A stretch of 64,000 bases of DNA from Actinomycetes bacterium. Lineage in GTDB: Bacteria; Actinomycetota; Actinomycetes; Propionibacteriales; Nocardioidaceae. The translations under genes were made by a program, and so were the position numbers. This document shows positions 8,779-17,049 of this stretch, piece by piece (position 1 is the first letter of the stretch; each line of letters begins with the position of its first letter). The notes beneath the pieces were generated by a model, which was not told the DNA's origin, ran no database searches, and saw nothing but the letters and a program-made list of their open reading frames with translations. The DNA lies in the NCBI GenBank assembly GCA_023460975.1, contig JAEWOG010000090.1, positions 62,001 to 126,000 of the forward strand, in the 5' to 3' direction.

Positions 8779-8806
8779 CGGCTGAGGGGCCGGTGCTCCT
8801 CAGCCG
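8779..8806. terminator. Bidirectional hairpin between the sulfur operon and the DUF3037 gene
   Basis: CGGCTGAGG (8779-8787) and CCTCAGCCG (8798-8806) are perfect complements with a 10-nt loop. It starts 11 nt after the chelatase stop and overlaps the final codons of the convergent gene. Confidence 0.6.
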
Positions 8807-9180
8807 ACGAGCGCGTCCAGCAGGCCAGCAAGCGTGTCAGCCGGGTCGAGCGTGATCCCGCCGTGGACGGGGCCCGGCTGGATCACGGTCGACTTCGGCG
8901 CCTTCAGGAACCCGAACCGCTGACTCAGCGGGTGCCTCGCCGCGGCACCACCGCGTTCGTCCCCGGCGCACACGCCCTCGACGAACGTCAGGGTCGACTC
9001 CACCCGCTCGAGGTCCACGGCAGGGGCGAAGGCCGTCAACCGAGCGCGGTCGATGCGCCACGCCGCCTGCAGGAAGTCGAGCTCCTGGCAGTACACGACA
9101 ACTCCGACGTTGAGGAACTCCTCGCGGTCCGGCCGCGGGACGCAGCGCAGCACTGCGTACTGGTAGGCCAGCTCGCTCAT
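8800..9180 (-). CDS. DUF3037 family protein
   Basis: The 126-residue protein matches DUF3037 by its opening YQYAVLRCVPRPDREEFLNVG, a segment characteristic of the family. Its biochemical function is unknown. The ATG at 9180 overlaps the stop of the HipA-like kinase gene (ATGA), and this pairing of DUF3037 with a HipA-like kinase is one I recall from other genomes. It closes the minus-strand run beginning at recA. Confidence 0.85.
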   Translation of the reverse strand: MSELAYQYAVLRCVPRPDREEFLNVGVVVYCQELDFLQAAWRIDRARLTAFAPAVDLERVESTLTFVEGVCAGDERGGAAARHPLSQRFGFLKAPKSTVIQPGPVHGGITLDPADTLAGLLDALVG

Positions 9181-9941
9181 CGTGCATCTCCCGGCAGCCA
9201 GGCGCGCGAGTCCAGTCGAGCTGCGAGGAACTCGACGTACGCGGCACGCAGTTGCTCAGGCGACTCCGCTCCGCTCACGCCCTCCAACCACGCGTCGGGC
9301 ACCTGTGCCAGCACCTCGACGAACACCTCACGCGACAGGAGTGCCGCGATCTCCTCCTGGTGATCCCTCAGCACCCCCACCCGATCGACCAGCACATGAT
9401 CGGAGACGTCCCACGGTTGCTGCGCGAACCGGGCAGGGTCCGTGATGCCACGCGTCCACGCGTGGTGGAAGTAGAGCGAGGCACCGTGGTCGATCACCCA
9501 CACGTCGCCATGCCACACCAGCATGTTCGGGTTGCGCCACGAACGATCCACGTTGGCAGTGAAGGCATCCAGCCACAGGATGCGGGCGGCCTCCGCGTCA
9601 CTGGTCGTCTGGTCACCGTCGTAGGAGAAGGCGCCGGGAAGGAAGTCCACCCCCAGGTTGAGACCCACGCTGGCGCTGAGCAGGTCCTGGACCTCCTCAT
9701 CGGCTTCGTAGCGCGCGATCTTGGCATCGAGGTCCAGCACCACGAGATCCGGCGTACGCAGCCCCAGCCGTCGCGCAAGGCCAGACACGATCACCTCGGC
9801 AACCAGCACCTTGGGCCCTTGCCCGGCACGGTGGAACTTGCACACGTACGTGCCCAGGTCGGCTGCCTCGACGATGCCGGGCAGGCTGCCGCCCTCGCGC
9901 AGGGGCGTGACGTACCGCGTGACCGCGGTCGAGGGCATCAT
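9177..9941 (-). CDS. HipA-like protein kinase
   Basis: The 254-residue protein resembles the short HipA-like kinase family found with DUF3037. A likely ATP-binding lysine is in YVCKFHRAGQG, about residues 32-42. The catalytic region follows, with DAFTANVDRSWRNPNML (Asp plus Asn) and a VIDHG metal-binding segment. It lacks the N-terminal HipA subdomain of full-length HipA (about 440 residues), and no HipB-type antitoxin is adjacent. The ATG at 9941 overlaps the PPK2 stop, and its own stop overlaps the DUF3037 ATG, so the three genes are translationally coupled. The substrate is unknown. Confidence 0.8.
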   Translation of the reverse strand: MMPSTAVTRYVTPLREGGSLPGIVEAADLGTYVCKFHRAGQGPKVLVAEVIVSGLARRLGLRTPDLVVLDLDAKIARYEADEEVQDLLSASVGLNLGVDFLPGAFSYDGDQTTSDAEAARILWLDAFTANVDRSWRNPNMLVWHGDVWVIDHGASLYFHHAWTRGITDPARFAQQPWDVSDHVLVDRVGVLRDHQEEIAALLSREVFVEVLAQVPDAWLEGVSGAESPEQLRAAYVEFLAARLDSRAWLPGDAR

Positions 9942-10783
9942 GCGATCGGGTCCTCGGTCGAGAGTCGGTGTGTGGCTGCGGCGACGTCGAAGTCGGCCAC
10001 CGGCCAGGACAGGTCCATGCCGCGCAGGGCCTCGACCAGGAGGTGGGCCACGGCCAGATTGCGGTACCACTTGCGGTCCGAGGGAACCACGAACCACGGT
10101 GCGGCATCGGTGTGGCACCGCTCGAGCGCGATCTCGTACGCCTGCCGGTACGCCGGCCACAGCGCCCGCTCATCGAGGTCACCGGTGTTGAACTTCCAGT
10201 GCTTGGCCGGGTTGGCCAGGCGCTCGAGCAGGCGCTTGCGCTGAACGCCGGGGCTGATGTGAAGCATGCACTTGATGACATGCACGTCATCGGCCACCAG
10301 GGCGGCCTCGAAGTCGTTGATGGCCCCGTACCGTCGCTCGATCTCCTCGGGCGGCGCAAACGCACGCACGCGCTGGATGAGGACGTCCTCGTAGTGGGAA
10401 CGGTCGAACACGCCCACGTAGCCCGCCTCGGGAAGACCGCGCTCGATCCGCCACAGGAAATCGTGGCTGCGTTCCTCCTCCGTCGGCGCCTTGAACGAGG
10501 TGATCCGGACTCCCTGGGGATCAATGAGGCCCACGGCGTGGCGCAGCACGCCTCCCTTGCCCGAGGTGTCCATCCCCTGGAGCACCAGGAGAATGCGTCG
10601 CCGCGATCCCGCGGTGCGCGCGGCCCACAGTCGCTCCTGCAGATCAGCCAGCTCGACGCCCACCGCGGCCAAGGCCGCCTCGCCCTCCTTCTTGGAGCCG
10701 GAGAAACCCGGGGTGGCATCCGTCGCAAGCGCCGTGAGATCCACGGGGCCCTCGGGCACCCGCAGCGCATCGGTGAACGTCAT
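9938..10783 (-). CDS. ppk2: Polyphosphate kinase 2 family protein
   Basis: The 281-residue protein transfers phosphate between polyphosphate and nucleotides. Walker A is QGMDTSGKGG, Walker B DRSHYEDV, and a lid region with arginines follows. The length fits a single-domain PPK2; whether it prefers AMP, ADP or GDP cannot be read reliably. The ATG at 10783 is chosen because homology begins at MTFTDALRV; no SD is seen, and AATGAT lies 6 nt upstream. It overlaps the HipA-like gene downstream by 4 bp. Confidence 0.9.
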   Translation of the reverse strand: MTFTDALRVPEGPVDLTALATDATPGFSGSKKEGEAALAAVGVELADLQERLWAARTAGSRRRILLVLQGMDTSGKGGVLRHAVGLIDPQGVRITSFKAPTEEERSHDFLWRIERGLPEAGYVGVFDRSHYEDVLIQRVRAFAPPEEIERRYGAINDFEAALVADDVHVIKCMLHISPGVQRKRLLERLANPAKHWKFNTGDLDERALWPAYRQAYEIALERCHTDAAPWFVVPSDRKWYRNLAVAHLLVEALRGMDLSWPVADFDVAAATHRLSTEDPIA

Positions 10784-10827
10784 GGCGCCATCATTCCCCA
10801 CCGCCTCACCGTCTGCAGCGCATGCCA

Positions 10828-11544
10828 TCACGTGCCGAGCACGCCGGGGAGGTCGATGCTGTGGCCCACCACGGTGATGCTCACTCCGGATGAGGTCGGC
10901 TCGTCGAACCACATGCCCTCGGTGAACCCCACCTTGCGCAGGAGACGCCGCGAAGCGAGGTTTCGATGATCGGGGGCAGCAAAGGCGGTCGCCACACCGA
11001 CCCGCGTGCTGGACAGGGAGCACAGCCAGGACCACAGCATGCGGGTTCCGAAACCACGCCCCACGAACGCCGGTTCACCCACCAGGTAGTCGACCCCCAC
11101 CGCGTCCGGAACTCCGGTGAGGACTGCGTACTCGGGATGGTCCGACATCAGGTAGTCCTGAATGAACCCGACCGAACGCCCTCGCCACTCTGCGATCCAC
11201 AGGTGGGTGGCGCTCTGCGGGCCCAGGTCCGGGCCGTAGTGCGCCGTCAGCCCGTCCAGATCGTCGGGGTCCTCAGACCACCATCTCGCGACAGCAGCCG
11301 TGTTGCGCCAGCGCGTCATGGTGGCCAGGTCACCGGACTCCATCGGGCGCAGCCGGACCGGATCAGCGGCAGCGCCGTGGATGAACAGACTCGGTTCACC
11401 TGACAGATCCACCGCGTCGAGATCGTGGGGTCGTACGCGGGCAAGGCGTGCCGCGGCCTCGAGCACGGGCTCGCCGGGGGCAACGGCCCCCTCCAGCCAG
11501 GCTCCGTCCACGTTCACCCGCACCGAGCGGCTGTGCACCGACAT
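10828..11544 (-). CDS. GNAT acetyltransferase of the AAC(6')/IucB-like group
   Basis: The 238-residue protein has a short N-terminal extension (1-60) and then a GNAT domain: RLRPMESGDLATMTRW, a WIAEW strand, GFIQDY, GVDYLVGEP and the acetyl-CoA loop VGRGFGT. The layout is like aminoglycoside 6'-acetyltransferases and the siderophore acylases IucB/MbtK; no siderophore genes are nearby, so the substrate is open. It starts 10 nt after the recX stop, so it is probably in the recA-recX transcript. Confidence 0.78.
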   Translation of the reverse strand: MSVHSRSVRVNVDGAWLEGAVAPGEPVLEAAARLARVRPHDLDAVDLSGEPSLFIHGAAADPVRLRPMESGDLATMTRWRNTAAVARWWSEDPDDLDGLTAHYGPDLGPQSATHLWIAEWRGRSVGFIQDYLMSDHPEYAVLTGVPDAVGVDYLVGEPAFVGRGFGTRMLWSWLCSLSSTRVGVATAFAAPDHRNLASRRLLRKVGFTEGMWFDEPTSSGVSITVVGHSIDLPGVLGT

Positions 11545-11554
11545 CTCGGTGAGG

Positions 11555-12304
11555 CTAGTCGAGGAGCCCCTCGTCGGCATCGCCTTCGGCCGCCTCCACC
11601 CCGGCTGAGTCCAACTCCGAGCGGACCACGGCGAAGGCCAGGCCGGATCCATATCCCTTGCGGGCAAGCATCCCGGCCAACCGCCGGGTGGCAACTGTGC
11701 GGTCCAGGTTGCGCACGGAGCGCAGCTTCTTGCGCACCAGTTGGCGCGCAGCGGCCTCCTCGTCAGCCGGGTCGATCTCCGAGAGAGCCTCCTTGGCGAC
11801 CTCATCATCGACGCCCTTGCGGCGCAGTTCCTGGGCCAGCGCTCGCCGCGCCAACCCCTTGCCGGGCTGGCGCGACGCGATCCACGCCTGGGCGAAGGCA
11901 GCGTCATCGATGAGGCCGACCTCGGTGAAGCGATCGAGGAGTTGTCGCGCCAGGTCCTCGGGTACGTCCTTCTTGGCCAGCTTGTCGGCCAACTCCTTGC
12001 GCGTGCACGCCCGACCAGTCAAGGCATCGAGCAGGATCTTGCGTGCCACTGCCTCCGGATCCGCCGGCGGGCTCAGCGCGGCGGTGTCCTCGGGAGGAGG
12101 GGAACCGGCGCCCGCACGTGAGCGCCGACGACCCCCGGGTGATCCCGCCGCGCGGGAGCCGCCAGAACGACGACCTCCCGCCGATTGCCCCCGCGTCCGC
12201 GGCGCCTCGGGGTCAGGCGTGGGTCGGTCGTCGCCGACCCACGCCTGCACTCCCAGCGCGACGTCGCCCAGCCAGGCCGGGGCGGGACGCGGATCAGAAG
12301 TCAT
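11555..12304 (-). CDS. recX: RecA regulator RecX
   Basis: The 249-residue protein modulates RecA filaments. An Ala/Pro/Arg-rich low-complexity N-terminus of ~90 residues precedes the three-helix RecX repeats (residues ~95-245: [39 protein letters not shown]). Its ATG at 12304 lies 11 bp inside the recA 3' end, so translation is coupled to recA. The unusually long disordered N-terminus is common in actinobacterial RecX. Confidence 0.93.
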   Translation of the reverse strand: MTSDPRPAPAWLGDVALGVQAWVGDDRPTPDPEAPRTRGQSAGGRRSGGSRAAGSPGGRRRSRAGAGSPPPEDTAALSPPADPEAVARKILLDALTGRACTRKELADKLAKKDVPEDLARQLLDRFTEVGLIDDAAFAQAWIASRQPGKGLARRALAQELRRKGVDDEVAKEALSEIDPADEEAAARQLVRKKLRSVRNLDRTVATRRLAGMLARKGYGSGLAFAVVRSELDSAGVEAAEGDADEGLLD

Positions 12305-13343
12305 TGACCCCGATGGGCTCGTCCGACAGATCGTTCGGACCGTCCATCGTCGGCACAACGCCCAGCTTCTCGAGGATCTTCTTCTCGAGCTCGTTGGCCA
12401 GATCCGGGTTGTCGCGCAAGAAGCCGCGGGCGTTCTCCTTGCCCTGCCCCAGCTGATCGCCCTCGTAGGTGTACCAAGCACCCGCCTTGCGGATGAGACC
12501 CGCCTCGACGCCTACGTCGATCAGGCCTCCCTCGCGGCTGATGCCCTTGCCGTACATGATGTCGAACTCAGCCTGCTTGAACGGCGGAGCGACCTTGTTC
12601 TTGACGACCTTGACGCGGGTGCGGTTGCCGACCATGTCGGTGCCGTCCTTGAGCGTCTCGATGCGGCGCACGTCGAGACGCACGGACGAGTAGAACTTGA
12701 GCGCACGACCACCGGTCGTGGTCTCGGGCGAGCCGAACATCACGCCGATCTTCTCGCGCAGCTGGTTGATGAAGATGGCGGTTGTGCCCGCGTTGTTGAG
12801 CGCACCCGTCATCTTGCGCAGGGCCTGGCTCATCAGGCGGGCCTGGAGACCGACGTGGCTGTCCCCCATCTCCCCTTCGATCTCGGCGCGGGGCACGAGC
12901 GCGGCGACGGAGTCGATGACGATCAGGTCCAGGGCTCCTGGGCGGATCAGCATGTCGGCGATCTCGAGGGCCTGCTCACCCGAGTCGGGCTGCGAAACCA
13001 GGAGCGCGTCGGTGTCGACTCCGAGAGCCTTGGCGTACTCGGGGTCGAGCGCGTGCTCAGCGTCGATGAAGGCGACGATGCCGCCGGCGGCCTGTGCGCT
13101 GGCGACCGCGTGGAGCGCGACCGTCGTCTTTCCGGAGGACTCCGGGCCGTAGATCTCCACCACACGACCCCGCGGCAGGCCACCCAGCCCCAGCGCGACG
13201 TCGAGGGCGATCGAACCGGTCGGGATCACCTCGAGGGGCGCGCGCGTCTCGTCGCCCAAGCGCATGACCGAACCCTTGCCGAACGACTTCTCGATGCTGG
13301 CGAGTGCGGCATCCAGTGCCTTCTCGCGGTCTCCACCTGCCAT
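12294..13343 (-). CDS. recA: Recombinase RecA
   Basis: The 349-residue ATP-dependent strand-exchange protein is also the SOS co-protease. Walker A is GPESSGKTT (66-74), Walker [13 protein letters not shown], followed by the L2 loop region and an acidic C-terminus ending in NDF. No intein is present. It has an SD AAGGAG before the ATG. Two DNA-damage promoters lie upstream: a RecA-NDp/PafBC-type element (13386-13408) and a LexA box (13477-13490) next to TAGGCT. Confidence 0.99.
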   Translation of the reverse strand: MAGGDREKALDAALASIEKSFGKGSVMRLGDETRAPLEVIPTGSIALDVALGLGGLPRGRVVEIYGPESSGKTTVALHAVASAQAAGGIVAFIDAEHALDPEYAKALGVDTDALLVSQPDSGEQALEIADMLIRPGALDLIVIDSVAALVPRAEIEGEMGDSHVGLQARLMSQALRKMTGALNNAGTTAIFINQLREKIGVMFGSPETTTGGRALKFYSSVRLDVRRIETLKDGTDMVGNRTRVKVVKNKVAPPFKQAEFDIMYGKGISREGGLIDVGVEAGLIRKAGAWYTYEGDQLGQGKENARGFLRDNPDLANELEKKILEKLGVVPTMDGPNDLSDEPIGVNDF

Positions 13344-13385
13344 GTGCGTCTCCTTGCTCCTCGTGGTGATCCAGGTACATCGGCG

Positions 13386-13408
13386 ACGCTAGAGCGGCCC
13401 ACTGACAA
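13386..13408 (-). promoter_or_regulatory. RecA-NDp (PafBC-type) promoter of recA
   Basis: On the minus strand the element reads TTGTCAGTG, 8 nt, TAGCGT. This is an exact fit to the mycobacterial LexA-independent damage promoter (TTGTCRGTG-N8-TANNNT) activated by PafBC. The -10 is 42 nt before the recA ATG, leaving room for a short leader with an SD. Confidence 0.85.
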
Positions 13409-13467
13409 TCCCTGATCAGGATGTCGATCTGTGGAGAACGCCGGACTGCGTCGTACCTGTGGACAGG

Positions 13468-13490
13468 AGCCTATCCCGAACACTTGTTCG
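13468..13490 (-). promoter_or_regulatory. LexA (SOS) box with adjoining -10 for recA
   Basis: CGAACAAGTGTTCG (13477-13490, minus strand) is a perfect fit to the actinobacterial SOS core GAAC-N4-GTTC. TAGGCT (13468-13473) begins 3 nt downstream, so LexA would cover the promoter. It lies about 134 bp before recA and 42 bp from the MFS gene stop. Confidence 0.85.
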
Positions 13491-13531
13491 ATCAGTGCTG
13501 GGGCTCGCGGCGTGTCGCAACCGAGCCAGAA

Positions 13532-14794
13532 TCAGCGCGAGTGACGCCAGATGACCGTCCCGCACGCAGCCACGCCGAGGGCGAAGACGGCCGAGACCAG
13601 CGCCAGACCGGCGTAGGAGTACTGGGCGACCACGACGCCCGAGATGGCACCACCAGCCGCCGCGGTGAGGCCCATCACGGTGTCCGAGACGCCCTGGACG
13701 TCGGTGCGTACGGCCAGGGGTGCCCGATCCGCGATCGTCGCCGCACAGGCCAGGGTCACCAGCGACCACCCGACCCCGAGCAGGAACAACCCCGACGTGA
13801 TGTGCCACGAGTGGCCCTCGGGCGAGTTCCCGGCCAGCAGCAGGGCCACCAAGAGCACGACCGCGCCCGCCATCACCACGGGGGCGCGACCGATGCGGTC
13901 GGCGACCCAACCGAAGACGGGCGAGAAGGCGTACATCCCCAGCACGTGCAGCGAGATCACCAGGCCGATCACCTTCAGCTCGGAGCCGCCGTGCTCCATG
14001 TGCAGGGGCGTCATGATCATCACGGCGACCATCACCGCGTGCGCCAATGCCTGTCCGAGGACAGCGGCGCCCAGGGCACGCTGCTCAACGAAGGCGCGCA
14101 GGGCCCGGCTCAGCGTTGTCCCGGGCAACTCGACGCTGGAGTGCTCCGGATCATGCGCTGCTGCCACGCTCTGGGCCGTCAGCAGCGGATCGGGCCGCAT
14201 CAGGAACCACACCACCAGACACGCCACCGCCATCACCACGCCCGAGAGCAGGAACGGACCCGTCAGCTCGGGCAGGTTGAGTCGTACGGCGAGCGCACCC
14301 GAGGGCCCCGACAGGTTCGGCCCCAGCACGGCACCCAGCGTCGTCGCCCACACCACCACCGACAGGTCGCGCGCTCGCGTGCTGGGCGGGGCGAGGTCGG
14401 TGGCCGCGTAGCGGGCAGCGGCGTTGGCCGCGGTGGTGCCGCCCAGCAGCAGCGCACTCACGACGAGCAGCGGCATCGAGCCGAGGACTCCTGCCACGAC
14501 GGATCCCAGCGCCCCCAGTGCTCCCGCAAGCAGGCCGCTCACCTGGCCGATTCGACGCCCGCGCCGCGCCATGACGCGTGCCATGAGGTACGACGCCAGC
14601 GATGCACCCAGCACCTGAGCCGTCTGTACGAGTCCGGCCAAGGTCTCCGAGCCCGAGATGTCGCGAGCCAGCAGCGATGCCGTCGAGACGCCGACGGTGA
14701 TGCCGATCGCGCCCACCACTTGCGCGAGCGCGAGGACCCCGACGGTCCTGCGTTGGATCCGGACGAGATCGACAGCCCCAGCGGCCTCGTTCAC
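13532..14794 (-). CDS. MFS transporter
   Basis: The 420-residue protein has about 12 hydrophobic segments in two halves with a central loop (~190-215). The loop between TM2 and TM3 carries MARVMARRGRRIG, like MFS motif A, and a second copy VADRIGRAP lies in the C-terminal half. The substrate cannot be inferred. Its ATG overlaps the stop of the DUF3046 gene (ATGA), so it belongs to the operon DinB, DUF3046, MFS that ends before the recA promoter. Confidence 0.85.
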   Translation of the reverse strand: MNEAAGAVDLVRIQRRTVGVLALAQVVGAIGITVGVSTASLLARDISGSETLAGLVQTAQVLGASLASYLMARVMARRGRRIGQVSGLLAGALGALGSVVAGVLGSMPLLVVSALLLGGTTAANAAARYAATDLAPPSTRARDLSVVVWATTLGAVLGPNLSGPSGALAVRLNLPELTGPFLLSGVVMAVACLVVWFLMRPDPLLTAQSVAAAHDPEHSSVELPGTTLSRALRAFVEQRALGAAVLGQALAHAVMVAVMIMTPLHMEHGGSELKVIGLVISLHVLGMYAFSPVFGWVADRIGRAPVVMAGAVVLLVALLLAGNSPEGHSWHITSGLFLLGVGWSLVTLACAATIADRAPLAVRTDVQGVSDTVMGLTAAAGGAISGVVVAQYSYAGLALVSAVFALGVAACGTVIWRHSR

Positions 14795-14985
14795 CGCTGG
14801 TTCTCCGGGAGCTCAAGAACGGCGTGGACAGCTGCCCAGACCTCCTTGGGCGCGACTCCTGCGGCCAGCGCCTCATTGACCGTACGCGAGCCCAGGGCCC
14901 CGATGACGGTCAACTCAGCCCAACTCGTCGCGTACGCGCTGCCCAGCGCCACGTCCATCCGCGCCCAGAACTCGGTGTGCCTCAC
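14791..14985 (-). CDS. DUF3046 family protein
   Basis: The 64-residue protein matches DUF3046: MRHTEFWARM start, SWAELTVI, and an EALAAGVAPKEVWAAV segment. It is a small actinobacterial protein usually found close to recA (Rv2738c is the mycobacterial relative, as I recall). Its function is unknown. It overlaps the DinB-type gene upstream and the MFS gene downstream by 4 bp each. Confidence 0.88.
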   Translation of the reverse strand: MRHTEFWARMDVALGSAYATSWAELTVIGALGSRTVNEALAAGVAPKEVWAAVHAVLELPENQR

Positions 14986-15539
14986 CCCTGGACCGCCGCG
15001 CCCTGGTCGCCCGCCCAGCCGATGTCGTGCACGTGGTGGATGACATCGTGGAGGTGGTAGCGCCCCAGCGTGAGGACGGTGAAGGCCGAGCCGTTCGAAC
15101 GCAGCCCCGTCCGCTCGTACTGCTCCGGCCCGACCGACGCGTACGCGCGCGCCACGGCCTCGGCTGCGTCGCTCAACTCACGCGCCACGACAACGGGATC
15201 CTGCGCGGAGTAGTCGTCGGCGAGCGCGGTGGCGTCCTGGTCCCAGTTGGCGAAGGTGGGGCAGTCGTGCGCGAGCATGCCAGCGAGCCGCTCCGCAAAG
15301 ATCCTGTGCACGTCACGCACGTGGCAGGCGTACTCGAGCACCGACCACACCCCCGGCGCAGGCCGGGTGGCGGCCTGCGGGGAGGCCAGCGCGGCAACCC
15401 ACCGCGGCGTCGAGTCGTTGATCAGTCCCGCAAGGTCAGGCACTTCGATGGTGGCGGCGGCGAACCCGCACTCGGTGCATGGGCGCTCCAGCACCCAGGT
15501 CCAGTCCTTGGTGTCGGGCTCGGGCTGCGTCAGATCCAC
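14982..15539 (-). CDS. DinB-superfamily protein
   Basis: This is a protein of about 185 residues with the DinB/YfiT four-helix fold and its three metal-ligand histidines: one in EYACHVRD and a cluster in YHLHDVIHHVHDIG. A conserved N-terminus (DTKDWTWVLERPC, then CGF) marks the actinobacterial subgroup. The family includes thiol-dependent S-transferases (mycothiol, bacillithiol), but the role here is unknown. Start: I chose the GTG at 15539; a GTG at 15545 and a TTG at 15569 are also in frame. The gap to the hydrolase gene at 15616 holds only a small CCCCTCAGGGG hairpin. Confidence 0.8.
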   Translation of the reverse strand: MDLTQPEPDTKDWTWVLERPCTECGFAAATIEVPDLAGLINDSTPRWVAALASPQAATRPAPGVWSVLEYACHVRDVHRIFAERLAGMLAHDCPTFANWDQDATALADDYSAQDPVVVARELSDAAEAVARAYASVGPEQYERTGLRSNGSAFTVLTLGRYHLHDVIHHVHDIGWAGDQGAAVQG

Positions 15540-15615
15540 CCGCACATCCAACCACCGCCGCGCCGCCAACCCGCACCGCGCCTCAGCACCTCGCCCGTGA
15601 CGAGCGGTGGACCCC

Positions 15616-17049
15616 TCAGGGGCGTTGGACGAGGTAGGTCGTCGTGCTCTCCACGTCGCCGCCCAGGAACCCGTCCGCGCGCATCCGCTCGATCAGGTCC
15701 TGAAGCGAGCCGTCGGCCGACTCGTCGACTGCTCCCCCGCCCGAGACGTAGTGCGCCATCGAGTGGTTGCCCGCAATGTCGCGGGTGCCCTCGTCGAAGA
15801 CGACGGTGACGCGACCCGGCTGGTCGGGGTTGCGCGCGCCGTCGAGCAGAGGCACGGCATCCCCCCGGTTCTCCAGGTGCAGGGCGTGGACGTCGTCAGG
15901 GAGCTGCGCCACCTGGGCCGTGGGCGACCCTGCTGTCACCACATGGCGCACCGTGAACTCCTGGCGGAACTGGGGGTCAGCCGCCAGCGCGGCCGCCTCC
16001 ATGCCGCCCTGGGAGTGTCCGACGAGCATGACCTGTTGCCCCCCGAGCCCGGCGTCCCGCATGGCCTGCGTGATTCCCTCGCCGTAGGAGGAGTCCAACC
16101 CACCGAGCACCTGATAGTTGGTGAGCATGTCGCGCGCGGAGCGGCCGCCCTCGGGGACAGGCGACATGTCATCGGTCCCCGGCAGGTAGACGATGTGGCG
16201 TCGCTCGCCATCCACGACGACTGTCTCGACCCTGATGGCACCCCTCATCGAGGGGTCGTCCGCGTCCAGGGCATTCGCAGCCGCGAGGCGCTCCATCAGC
16301 TCGCGTACGGTCGTGGCGCCGGCTTCCGCCCCGCTGGAACCCAGGCGCGTGACCTCCACGTCGGCCCGGTTGCCGAAGAGGTGGGCGAGCAGGCGCGCGG
16401 CATCTCCCGTCGTGGCCGAGCCGATCGGCCCGTCCCCTGAGTTGAGCCACCCCACGTTGCCCGGGACGAGACCGTCCACGAGGCCACCTCCAGCATTGGT
16501 GAGGTGCTCGACGAGCTCGGGGTGGTGGAGGACCACGTCGCCGAGCAGTTCCTCCAGTCGTGCGGCCGCCGCGTCTCGCTGGTCCGGACTCAGGCGTGCC
16601 CACAGACTCGCTCCTGCGAGCCCCAGCGCAAGCGGCACCACTGCGCCGGGCGGGGCCACGCCGGGAATCGGGGTCACCAGCAGCGATCCCAGGGCGTGGT
16701 CGAGGGCCTCGATGGCCGCTGCGGCCACGGCGTCGCTGGCCCGGAAGGCGTCCACGGTCGCCGAGATGAGCAGACCGTCGGCCGCCAGTCCCAGCGCACG
16801 CGGCACCAGGCCGTCCGCGCCCGTCGTGGCACCCAGCACGGCTTGCTCCGCACGTTGGAAGGTCGCGGGGCTCAGCACCGAGGACTCCATGAGGTCCGGG
16901 TCGAGCATCACAGCGGGCCCCAGTCGCGCCAGCGCAACGAAGGACTCCGACTCCGTGGCGTACGCCGCCGCGAGGGCGCTCATCTGGGCGTACCCAGCCA
17001 CCACCCCGTGGCTGCCGCCCGTCACCGAGTCAATGGGCGGTGTGCTCAT
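15616..17049 (-). CDS. Large alpha/beta hydrolase (GHSQGG lipase-like), ESX-associated?
   Basis: The 477-residue protein has an Ala-rich helical N-terminal region (~1-250) and a C-terminal alpha/beta-hydrolase part. The nucleophile elbow is VGHSQGG, with HIVYLPGTDD before it; an Asp (ENRGDAVPLL) and a late His (NHSMAHY) can complete a Ser-Asp-His triad. No Sec signal is visible. The ATG at 17049 overlaps the stop of the upstream gene. Its position after an EspG-like and a WXG-like gene suggests an effector or partner of a type VII system, but this is inference. Confidence 0.7.
   Translation of the reverse strand: MSTPPIDSVTGGSHGVVAGYAQMSALAAAYATESESFVALARLGPAVMLDPDLMESSVLSPATFQRAEQAVLGATTGADGLVPRALGLAADGLLISATVDAFRASDAVAAAAIEALDHALGSLLVTPIPGVAPPGAVVPLALGLAGASLWARLSPDQRDAAAARLEELLGDVVLHHPELVEHLTNAGGGLVDGLVPGNVGWLNSGDGPIGSATTGDAARLLAHLFGNRADVEVTRLGSSGAEAGATTVRELMERLAAANALDADDPSMRGAIRVETVVVDGERRHIVYLPGTDDMSPVPEGGRSARDMLTNYQVLGGLDSSYGEGITQAMRDAGLGGQQVMLVGHSQGGMEAAALAADPQFRQEFTVRHVVTAGSPTAQVAQLPDDVHALHLENRGDAVPLLDGARNPDQPGRVTVVFDEGTRDIAGNHSMAHYVSGGGAVDESADGSLQDLIERMRADGFLGGDVESTTTYLVQRP

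Noticed and set aside
8800..9941. DUF3037 plus HipA-like kinase as a classical HipAB toxin-antitoxin pair
   Set aside because: There is no HTH antitoxin, the kinase is too short for HipA, and the order is different. It is kept only as a coupled pair of unknown function.
10828..11544. GNAT gene as an aminoglycoside resistance determinant
   Set aside because: The similarity to AAC(6') is shared with siderophore acyltransferases, and no mobile element or resistance context is present.
15612..15622. CCCCTCAGGGG as a terminator between the DinB and hydrolase genes
   Set aside because: It has only 4-bp arms with a 3-nt loop and it overlaps the hydrolase stop region; it is too small to support.
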